64,000 bases of DNA. Origin: Lophius americanus. Its lineage: Eukaryota > Chordata > Actinopteri > Lophiiformes > Lophiidae. The notes under the pieces were generated by a model. The model saw nothing but the letters and a program-made list of their open reading frames with translations. It was not told where the DNA came from and ran no database searches. Numbering within the stretch: the first letter of the stretch is position 1; each line of letters begins with the position of its first letter. The translations under genes and the position numbers were made by a program. Positions 55,115 to 64,000 of this stretch are shown here, piece by piece. Location of the stretch: the NCBI GenBank assembly GCA_037951165.1, contig JBBDHG010000151.1, forward strand, positions 744,001-808,000. Reading direction: 5' to 3'.

Positions 55115-57299
55115 CAGCGATTTGCTGGAATTTGTCTATGAGGCCATTAGATACATTGTGATTTGTGAATAGAGGGTTTACGTTCTTTCTTTGTCACCGT
55201 TCCATTTTGTCTATATCCAACAAGCTTCAACAAACGTGACCAAAAATGGAGAAAATGAACTCAAAATTAGTGTCAAGTTTTCGTTGGTTACGATAATCAA
55301 TACCAAACTTTCTTTGGTCATGTTTTCGGACACTGAAGGTTTTGGTTCCGCTCTATTACCGGTGTTCCTGCCCCTTGAAAGGCAGAGAATAGTCTCTAAA
55401 TTAGACACCGGCTCTCAACCAGCCCAGGTGGATAAAAGGTAACAGTGACCCTGATCTGTGCGCGGTATCCACCTTTATTTTTGATGTTGTTCTGTTCATG
55501 CCTGTGTGAGTTGAGGCAGAGGTTTTTTTGCAAGAAATATGTTTTTGCCAGTTTAAAAAGGCAACAGTAATGGTGTGTGTTTTGAAAGATTACACTCCAG
55601 AACACAGTTTCAGAACTTCGCATTTTCAGCCCCCCCAAAATGCCTTTTCCTGTGGAGAAAAAAGGTCTAACTTCAACAGACGCTTACTATGACATGCTAA
55701 AACTGAAAGCCTTCAAAAGTCACGCCTGACGTAAAGGTCTTGCAATTGAACTTGAGGAGGTGCTCAACATCCCAGAATATGCAGTCACAAGGGAATGAAA
55801 GGACTGCCCCGGTGTTTTCAAGCAATCTTCAGCCAAATAGGGTGGACCACAGGTAGGAGTGTTTCCCGGAGTGGCGAACACACATGACGGATGAGAAGAA
55901 GGAGGCTCGGGGACCACCGGGGACCAATTTCCCCGGGTCTGTTTGGAGGGGCTGTTCATTACTGCGAGCAGGTGGGAACAATAATCCACACCCCGCCAAC
56001 TTCATTTGCCATTTTCTCTCCCTCTCATTCTCTCTCTCCCTCTCCTTCTCGCTCTCCACAGCGGACCGCACGGCTTCCCACAGTGCACCACTGCACGCCT
56101 GTGAAGCCGAGATTGGTTGCAGCGGGCTTTCAAAGCTGTCGCCGCTGCCTGCAATGTTTTCTCTCTCCCTCCATTTTTCATCTGTCATGTTCTGAGAGCA
56201 AAAAGGAAACTAGACATCTTGGTTTTTTTGGTGTTCTCTTTTTTGTCGTAGATGTTGCCTGTGGGCCTTCGAACGTTTTGAGCGGCGAGGAGGGAGCGAG
56301 TTGAGACGAATGAGAGAAGTGGAGATGGAGGCTGCATTTGAAGGATGCTAATACGTGGAGATGGTCGCAAATGGAACTTGAATGCACCATCCCGTCTTGG
56401 ACTTCCCTTCTAAAGTTTAGTTTGCCTTGTTCTCCGCCGCTGATGCATAAATATACAACACAGTGAATATCTAATTTGACAAGACATTAAAGAGATGAAA
56501 ACGCTGAGGTTAGATCTGCGTTTGGCGGCGAGGCATCCGTCAGCGATGCAGAACATTCGATTTGTGTTTTTTGTCAAGAGTGATGTAACTAAAATCAGAC
56601 GGTTGTGCTATAATGATCAAGCCAACAGATGCAGCGTCTGATGGATCCATGCGGAAAATGAGATCTCATTGGACATTTTTCGCAACATAGTCTCCATTGA
56701 TGAATACAGAGGAATAGAACCATCAGATGGAAATTGATCCCTCGCACAAATCAGTTTTACAGGCAGCTCACAGATGTGTGCGCTCACAGCTGCATGCCAA
56801 ATAAATCAGGTTTGTAACGGCCCCTACTGCCGACATGACAAAAAGTCCGATACAGTCGCTGAGGCCCTTATTGGCTAATGAAGCGGCGGGTGACCGACGG
56901 AAAACGTAAGTAAAATGTCTGACGTTTTCTAAGTTTACCAAAATTATTCTTTGAATAGTTTTTCTTTCAAGAGTGAACAGCAATGATGTGAGAGAACTGG
57001 ATTCCACTGGGAACAAACACCTTTGAATTTTAAATGCAAAATAGATGTTCACTCAGTTTATTAATATTGATATTATTATTACTGATAATAATATTAATAT
57101 TAATAATAATGAAGGGCGCATCCCCAGTTTATCAGGGAATGTTTTAAATAACGGATGTCTTCTGTTTAAGCCCAGATGTTCTTTCTCAACAGTAATAGAC
57201 CTTGGGCTTTATTTTCTTTTTTTAATTCATGAGCAATGCAGACTGAGCTTTTTTTTATGACGCAGCTTGTTTCGCTTTTTTTTATTTTCACAGTCCTGT
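55115..57299. other. Unassigned, no gene seen
   Basis: Pyrimidine-rich CTCTCTCTCC runs at 56013-56058. Overlapping open frames of 103-137 codons at 55.88-56.30 kb come from this composition and lack domains. An imperfect AT palindrome lies at 57061-57103. No gene called. Confidence 0.4.
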
Positions 57300-58268
57300 G
57301 AGCGTGAGTATGTGTGTGCTTGGCTCTCTGTCTCTGTGTGTCTCTGTGTGTGTCTCTGTGTGTGTCTCTGTGTGTGTCTCTGTGTGTGTCTCTGTGTGTG
57401 TCTCTGTGTGTGTCTCTGTGTGTGTCTCTGTGTGTGTCTCTGTGTGTGTCTCTGTGTGTGTCTATGTGTCTCTGTGTGTGTCTCTGTGTGTGTCTCTGTG
57501 TGTGTCTCTGTGTGTGTCTCTGTGTGTGTCTCTGTGTGTCTCTGTGTTACTATGTTTGTGTCTATGTGTGTGTCTCTGTGTGTGTCTCCGTGTGTGTCTC
57601 CGTGTGTGTCTCTGTGTTACTATGTTTGTGTTACTATGTTTGTGTCTATGTGTGTCTCTGTGTGTCTCTGTGTGTGTCTATGTTTGTGTCTATGTTTGTG
57701 TCTATGTGTTACTATGTTTGTGTCTATGTGTGTGTCTCTGTGTGTCTCTGTGTGTGTCTATGTATCTCTGTGTGTGTCTATGTATCTCTGTGTGTGTCTC
57801 TGTGTGTGTCTCTGTGTGTGTCTCTGTGTTACTATGTTTGTGTCTATGTGTGTGTCTCTGTGTGTCTCTGTGTGTGTCTATGTATCTCTGTGTGTGTCTC
57901 TGTGTGTGTCTATGTGTGTGTCTCTGTGTGTGTCTCTGTGTTACTATGTTTGTGTCTATGTGTGTGTCTCTGTGTGTCTCTGTGTGTGTCTCTGTGTGTG
58001 TCTATGTTTGTGTCTATGTGTGTCTCTGTGTTACTATGTTTGTGTCTATGTGTGTGTCTCTGTGTTTTATGTATGTGTTTCTATGTGTGTGTCTCTGTGT
58101 GTCTGTCTGTGTGTGTGTTTCTGTGTGTGTCTATGTGTGTGTCTATGTCTATGTATATGTTTGTCTCTGTGTTACTATGTTTGTGTCTATGTGTGTGTCT
58201 CTGTGTGTGTCTCTGTGTGTGTCTGTATGTGTGTCTGTATGTGTGTGTCTCTGTGTGTCTGTCTGTTG
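57300..58268. repeat. 1-kb TGTGTGTCTC satellite with higher-order variants
   Basis: The base unit is the 10-mer TGTGTGTCTC. Early units (57330-57460) are almost identical. From 57546 on, a variant phrase GTTACTATGTTTGTGTCTAT recurs near 57546, 57616, 57629, 57708, 57828, 57940, 58030 and 58171, usually followed by the same string of 10-mers, so a longer composite unit has been duplicated. The plus-strand unit lacks stops in all three frames, producing three overlapping Cys/Leu/Val/Ser-rich open frames (about 335-357 codons). These are artefacts, not proteins. Confidence 0.95.
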
Positions 58269-58439
58269 TGTGGCCCTCCTGCCCTCCTCTCTCAGACCCT
58301 TCCCCTGCCCCACTCTAGTCTGTTAACACTCCTAGTTTGATTAATAATTGATGCAGTCAAAGGCTTAAAAATGATGCACTTGAATATAAGGACCCTTCTC
58401 CCAAGAGGGATTATTAGAGTTTGTGTTGCTCAATAAAAA

Positions 58440-60835
58440 AAACCTGATGTTCTTACTTTCTCAGAAACATGGTTGCATAGTACAATTTGTGAGAATGATT
58501 GATGAATGAATGAACTTGATAATTCTATGTTAGATGGACAGACAGGTGTAAAAGTGGAGGAGGTGGGGTTGTAACATTGCCTGGCACTTTGCGTCTGATC
58601 CTGACGTTCCTAAACTCCGCCATCATTTTCTGAATGTGTTAAAAAAATCAGCATTATTGATAGACCTCCATTTATAATTACGTTGAAGACGATTGGGGCT
58701 CTTATTATTCTGAACTCACAAACGTTATTGATGTAAAGCCACGTGGTGGGAAGTAATCGGTAAAGGCAGACATCCACATCAGGATTTGCTCCGACCTAAT
58801 TAGTCTTTTTAAACAACGGGATCAAATCTGGAAGATTTACAGGATCCTGCTGATTGGGAAACACAAAATTCTAGATCAGACTTTTACAAAAGAAAATAAA
58901 TCTCTGAAAATATGCATCATATTTCTGGAGGATAAGTTCTGGAGAAGAATGAATAACGTTCCCAATGAGTCAAACAGAAATACCAATTCTCACATTTAAA
59001 GTTTTACTATCTCACTATCGGAGAGATATGACAGAGAAATGTTTTTAATCATCATCTTTCCTCTACAGGTAGCCGTCATGCTTTTGACCCTACTAGAAGG
59101 TATGAATTTTTAATGGCTCCACTGTAGAAGTTCCTTTACGTTAAAGAAAAAAAACAAATCTAGCTATCAACAAACTAAAAGTAGATTGTGGAACTGAACC
59201 AGATGCTACTGAGGCTAAATTTATTAAGTCAGCTCCTGATATCATGATCTATACACAATTTGTCCCCTTCCTTCCACCTGGAAATGTGTCGCGGTTAATC
59301 CGCTCCACAACGGTGGTGACCCCCATGACATTAACAATTACCCTCTAATTTTCATCGTCTAGTCTGTGGCTAAAACCTTTGAGAAACAAATTTTCAATCA
59401 ACTATCACACTAAGTTACTGCTTATAATATCTTATCTCCGTGCCAGTCCGGCTTCAGACCCAATTTCTCCACAACTACAGCTTTTTTAAAATTCAACAAG
59501 GTTGTGTTTACTTCTGAAAATGGCAAACTAACCGGTGCAATTTTTTCTTGATTAATTTTGACATTGTTGATCATTATTTTTTCTTGGACAAACCATAAAT
59601 CCATTGATGTTTCTCAGAATAGTTTGCTTTGGTTTAACCCATGCCTTCTAAATAGACACTAGTGTGTCAGTTTCAACGGAAGTCAATCTGATGACTCAAT
59701 TGCTGAGACCAGAGTACCACAGGGTTCATCACTAGGAGAACTCCTTTTCTCAGTTTTTACTGAGAAAAAACTGAGAAACAGACCTTCCCAAAGTCTGTTC
59801 TGATTGTCAAGAACACTTTTATGCCAACGATACTGTCACTTATACATCTGATGTCAAACAGATCTGTAATAGAACGATCTCCTCAATACGGATTGCCTCC
59901 GTTCAGAATTGGTTTTCATCCAACAAACTATTGCTGAATAAGAAGAAATCGTGCAGTATGTTGTTTGGGACCAAGTCGGGCCTTGGAGTTATTTACGATC
60001 TGAATATTTCTTTTAATGATAGATCCTCCCTTGACAGTGACTTCTTTGAAAAACCAGGGTTCTGGATTGACCCGGTGCCTTCTTTGAAACAGCACAGAGT
60101 CCTGTATAATAAAAAAGGAAATTGCTACCTAAGTGTACTCTACTGCTCCGTAAGCTGTTTCAACATTCAGATGAGGCTGTTATTGCCGACGCAATAAACA
60201 CCTTTGACACACATCTTCAATCTGTCAACGTTTCAATAAGCTCTGTCGATTTATTTTACGGTGTCCTCATGTAACTCATCACGGATGTGAGTCAGTTCCT
60301 TTCCAAATGTATCCATTTTTATTGCCCCTCTTATCTAAAACAATATCTAATACCACACATTTCCTCATGCTCTCTTAGACATACTCAGCAACCTTTCTTT
60401 TTTGTCCCCATAACCACTGAGGATATTGGGCAGATGCGCCGTTAAACACAACGCTTCCTCTCGCTGGAATATATTCACCAAGCCTCTTTAAGAATTCATT
60501 GTTACTCTTTCGCAAAAACACCCTGCTCCTGCTTTTCATGGGAATGTCTTCTTGAGCCTTTAACATTGGATGCCTCTTTCTTTTCTTTACCTTTTCAGTT
60601 TTCTCTACACTATCGTTATAATTATTACCAAACTATATGTTTTGTGTATTCATTCAATGTATTTCCTGTGGGTGGTGTGGGTTAATGGGAATGATGGCTA
60701 ATGAGAGCTTTTATGCATGTATGTCAAGTGTGATTGTGTCTGTTGTGTCACATTGTTTGTTTCCTGTTGGACCCCCTTGAAAACGAGATGGTTCGTCTCA
60801 AAGGCCTATCCGTTAATAAATATATAAACAAGTTG
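58440..60835 (+). mobile_element. L2-like LINE, decayed long copy (endonuclease to 3' tail)
   Basis: The order of motifs follows fish L2/CR1-type ORF2. Near 58463 is 'FSETWLHSTI' (endonuclease 'L.ETWL'). Near 58545 is a 'R..CKSGGGGVV' reading. At 59290-59340 is an 'INNYPLI'-like RT start, then 'SVAKTFEKQIFNQLS' (59360-59410), 'LSPCQSGFRPNFSTTTAFLK' (59437-59495) and 'RVPQGSS' (59710). 'YANDTVTYTS' (59820) is a changed YADDT catalytic box, and 'NWFSSNKLLLNKKKSCSMLF' follows (59910-59970). The tail at 60770-60835 (CCTTGAAAACGAGATGGTTC, ATCCGTTAATAAATA) is typical of the clade. Many frameshifts; inactive. Confidence 0.85.
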
Positions 60836-60894
60836 TGTTAGGATGGAAAATCGGTGAATCAGTGCCAGAATAATGGGTCCTCAAAAGGTTTTCA
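60836..60894. other. Junction between LINE tail and T1
   Basis: About 60 bp between the LINE 3' tail and the recognisable start of T1. Nothing distinctive. Confidence 0.4.
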
Positions 60895-61521
60895 CTTTCA
60901 TTGGCGGGGAGCGAGGGCCTGATTGTGTTGTCCAGTCCGAAAGATGAGGTACTGTAGAAGAGAATTGCCAGGTCTGGGGAATTACCTTATCATGTGGATG
61001 ATCAGAAAGTACGTGCGTTGCTTATCTGGAGAAGAAATGGCAGTAGGATGTACAATGGGAAGAGGGAAAACAGGGGAGGGCAGTTTGATGCTTTGGGCAG
61101 TGTTCTACTGGGAAACCTTGGGTCCTGCCATTCATGTGAAGTTACTTCGACACCACCTACCTAAACATTTTTCAGTCCATGTCCCCCCCTTCGTGGAAAC
61201 AATATTCCATATTGGCAGTTGTCTTTCATCAGGATAATGCGCTCTGACACACAAAAAAATTGAGAACCACAACAACAAGTACAAGGTTTTGACCTGGCCA
61301 CCAAATTCACCAGACAAAAACCCTGGATAAAGAGTCCGATCACTTGAGGCGTCGCCTCGCAACTTACGAACAGAATCAGCTGCTTGTGTCTTGGTGCCAG
61401 ATGCCAAGGCACACCTTCAGAGGTCTGGTGGACTTCATGCTTCAACAGTTTTCTGGTGCCAAAAGTGGGACCTACACAATACTAGTAAAGTGGTTGTAAA
61501 GTTGTGGCTTAGGTTGTTCAT
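60895..61521 (+). mobile_element. T1 Tc1-like transposon, middle and 3' part
   Basis: GGGGAGCGAGGGCCTGATTG, 'CATGTGGATGATCAGAAAG' + TACGTGCG, 'CTTATCTGGAGAAGAAATGG', 'GGGCAGTGTTCTACTGGGAA', 'CATCAGGATAATGCGCTCTG' (the QDNA catalytic-Asp block), 'GGCCACCAAATTCACCAGAC', 'TCTTGGTGCCAGATGCC' and CACAATACTAGTAAAGTGG follow the T1 gene to its right end. A segment between the DNA-binding part and WSDE is deleted, and several frameshifts are present. It is the best 3' half of T1 in the window. Confidence 0.85.
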
Positions 61522-62989
61522 GTCTCAAAAATTGATCAGACACCTAGAACCCTGAGTGAAACACCAATTTGTACTGACCCACTTTTGTACTTAATTTAAT
61601 GTGATCTTAGAGCCAAAACGAACTGCTTTGAAATAGAGCTCTATATCCGATTATACATTCCATGACCAAGGTCCTTTCTCTGCACGTTTCCTCACGTATG
61701 ACATTTGTGGTTAGAATATTTGAGCAGAATATCTTGAGCTAAATAATAGTTTTTGTGCTGAATGCTCCGCTCTTGCTTCGCCCTTTCTGCAAGATGACTG
61801 TCAAAGTGTTGAATGGCAGATATGGGGAGCTAATACACATCAGGTGAATTAGTATGCCGCTGAAGCGCCGGGTGCACTTTGTCAGGATGAGAGGTGATGT
61901 AAGAGGGGATAAATGTTGCAATTTCTCTCTGACCTGGGGCTCAGCATCCCCCTCACAGGGGCACAGTGCCCCCTCTGGGCTGGTAATGGAGATGATAGCA
62001 TTGCAACAATTCAGACAGCGTTTTTCTGAAGTGGGTGAGCTCCTTTGATTTGGAGGAAAATAAAGCGCCACAGATCCGTCGGGATCAGAGGGAAGGGGGA
62101 GTTTGAGGGAAGGTGGGTGCTGAGGTTAGAGGAGTATGAAGATGCATATCATGACTCATCAACCAAACTGTATGATGCATACTTGATGTTTAATCTGGAG
62201 TTGAATGTTCAAGCCTCCAAACCTGATTAAACTAGGTTAGGGGGGGGGGGGGGTCAAGCAGGACAGCTGACCATCTGAACCATAATTCACCTTCATAGGT
62301 CGACACACAATAAGTGGAAGAGTAACAGCGTTATGTTCATGTAGAAGTTCCTGCTATAATGATAAGTAGGTCATTGAACTGTCAAACAACAAATATGCTC
62401 CTTTTACCTCATAAAATATGGATATTTACCGCTTATTTACCGTATTTATTATTCACAATTTCATATCTCTCTGAGTGGAAAACTGTACGCGGTTTGGACT
62501 GGACTCAAATACTGCAAGAATTTCAAATTTCACCTCTTGGATTTAAAATGTGGTGAGGATTTTTAATAACTGTTTGACATTTTTGTATATCAAATTAACA
62601 AAATAGAAAAAGAAAAGAAGGCCGATTTCTGTTCAGTGAAAATAATCATTCATTCATTCTGTCGGCATGTATCTTATTTTTCACTGAGATTAGATCTTCC
62701 ATATAATTCCATCATATGAATAAAGAAAAAAAACAGCAGAATCGTGCCGAATGTGCTTGAGGAACCTTTGGGGATGGGGAGTCGTGGGGGCTCGGAGTAT
62801 ATGATTACCACCGTCTCACTTACAGCCTATAGCACACTCTTTTTCTTAAAGTTCCTCTGTCTGCAGATGAAGCCGCTGTCTAGTTTCAAAATATCTCCCT
62901 CAGAAGATTTTGAATGTTGATTAAATGCCGAGATGAAGAGTAAAGAAGTAATAAATAAATAAATGGATGAGATTTCATGGAGCAGAAAA
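61522..62989. other. Unassigned; long G run
   Basis: No gene or transposon recognised. A 14-G homopolymer sits at 62240-62253. AT-rich from 62330 on. Confidence 0.4.
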
Positions 62990-63085
62990 CTTTTGGAGGT
63001 AAAGTTCCCCCATCGTGAAGTCAGAATTACACAACTGACCTTTTCCAAAATCAATCCATTTCTTCCTCACGCTAAAGTCTAAGAA
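62990..63085 (-). repeat. Family X fragment (module A)
   Basis: CCAAAATCAATCCATTTCTT followed by CCTCACGCTAAAGTCTAAG is reversed module A. It ends directly at the start of a LINE copy. Confidence 0.65.
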
Positions 63086-63087
63086 GT

Positions 63088-64000
63088 TCTTAAGTTTTTC
63101 TGAAAACGGCAAACTAACCGCTGCAATTTTTCTTGAATGGTTTCAACATTGTTGATCATTATTTACTCTTTGACACTTAAACTTAAATCCTTTGGTGTTT
63201 CTCACAAAAGTTTACTTTTGCTGAACTCTGACCTTCTTAATTGACGCCAGTGTGTCAGTTTCAATGGAAGCCAATCCGATGACTACATTGTTGAGAAGGG
63301 AGTAACACAGGGCTCATCTCTGGGAGCACTCCTTCTTTCAAGTTTTATTACTGATATTCCTAAAGGCTGTTCTGATTGTCAAGAACAATTATATGCCAAC
63401 GATACTATCATTTATGCATCTGATATCAAACAGATCCGCAATTGAAAGATCTCTTCAACACGAGTTTGCCTCCGTTCAAAAGTGGTTCTCCTCCAACAAA
63501 CTATTACGGAATAAGAAGAAATCCTTTAGTATTCTCTTTGGGACCAAATCGGGCCTTGGAAGGATCTGCACTCTGTATTTTAGTTGTGTCTTTACATCTC
63601 CCTACATTGTAATACAAATATTTGAGCATTTTCCTCCTAACATTTCAAGCTCAGCACAATTTGTAGTATCTGAAATATTTCTTTCTGCGTTGCTGAAGAA
63701 GAACGATGTTACACTTATTCTAGAGAAGGTCATCACCGTGAGAAAGACCTTTAAACGGAATGTTGACAAGAAGTGAAATATTGCTTTTAAAGTTTATTCC
63801 TTTAAAGCCTTACCGGATCTAAAATCCAAACAAATCCCTGTTTTGACTTATTGCTGATCTTCCGTTGTTCGATAAGCATGGCCTCTTTAAATTTAAGGAA
63901 ACCCTTGCAAAGATTAATTTCCCTGGTGCTACATGAAGTCTCTGACCTGACCTGTCAGTCCACGACGATATTCTAGCTCTTCGAGCAATGCTATTATAAA
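63088..64000 (+). mobile_element. L2-like LINE, second copy, runs off the window
   Basis: It matches 59510-60010 of the first copy in the same orientation: CGGCAAACTAACCGCTGCAA, 'GTGTGTCAGTTTCAATGGAA', 'CACAGGGCTCATCTCTGGGA' (QGSSLG), 'TATGCCAACGATACTATCAT' (YANDT again), 'WFSSNKLLRNKKKSFSILFG'. The 5' part is missing, as expected for truncation. Sequence after about 63600 diverges from copy one and is not clearly LINE. Frameshifts and stops throughout. Confidence 0.75.

Noticed and set aside
56042..56160. Exon after the pyrimidine tract ending TCTCCACAG
   Set aside because: The acceptor looks good, but no convincing donor or open, conserved-looking reading frame follows.
55884..56304. Overlapping plus- and minus-strand frames of 103-137 codons
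   Set aside because: They result from CT-rich repeats (CTCTCTCTCC). Three frames overlap and none shows a domain.
57267..58340. Open frame of 357 codons, Cys/Val/Leu/Ser-rich
   Set aside because: It lies on the TGTGTGTCTC satellite, and two other forward frames over the same bases are equally open. No domain, start context or intron structure supports it.

Overview
This window reads as vertebrate, almost certainly teleost fish, nuclear DNA. It is AT-rich, has no operon-like packing of genes, and is dense with repeat families typical of fish: several Tc1-like DNA transposons, L2/CR1-like LINEs, a Rex3/RTE 3' end, tRNA-derived SINEs, hAT-like MITEs, long GT/TA microsatellites and decayed minisatellites. 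The species cannot be named from the sequence. Family names come from recalled consensus sequences, not from a search.

I find no protein-coding gene I can defend. Open frames are short and random-looking or lie inside repeats. The only long ones, three overlapping frames of about 335-357 codons at 57.27-58.34 kb, come from a TGTGTGTCTC satellite that lacks stops in every frame. The best hint of a host exon is a possible 16-nt micro-exon at 4051-4066. The window is best read as a gene-poor intergenic or intronic stretch. Several AT-rich, low-repeat blocks (about 6.48-6.88, 10.44-10.69, 12.94-13.33, 17.61-17.90, 31.93-32.97, 46.08-46.52 and 47.82-48.07 kb) look like possible conserved non-coding elements, but only cross-species alignment could establish that.

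Layout. 0-13.7 kb: a few Tc1-like and SINE fragments, a dispersed repeat, a perfect hairpin at 7.46 kb and a LINE C-terminal remnant at 12 kb. 13.7-21.5 kb: a well-preserved copy of an unnamed repeat (called family X here), a Tc1-like element broken by two insertions, a 0.85-kb decayed tandem array, a large Tc1-like element (called T1) carrying a 0.67-kb insert, and a GT microsatellite. 21.5-31.7 kb: mostly unassigned, then a hAT-like MITE beside T1, two family X regions (one an inverted pair), and a Tc1 element split by Rex3. 31.7-41.3 kb: candidate regulatory DNA, a 29-30-bp minisatellite, a dispersed repeat split by a MITE, a T1 deletion derivative and a 12-bp minisatellite. 41.3-54 kb: mostly unassigned, with family X pieces, a second Tc1 family, an L1-like fragment and T1 split by a SINE. 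54-64 kb: a 134-bp snap-back palindrome, a 1-kb GT-rich satellite, two L2-like LINE copies and another T1.

No gene set works together here. The coherent story is transposon history: one Tc1-like family (T1) left six separate pieces on both strands, several older elements were later split by LINE, SINE or MITE insertions, and the unnamed family X recurs at nine or more places.
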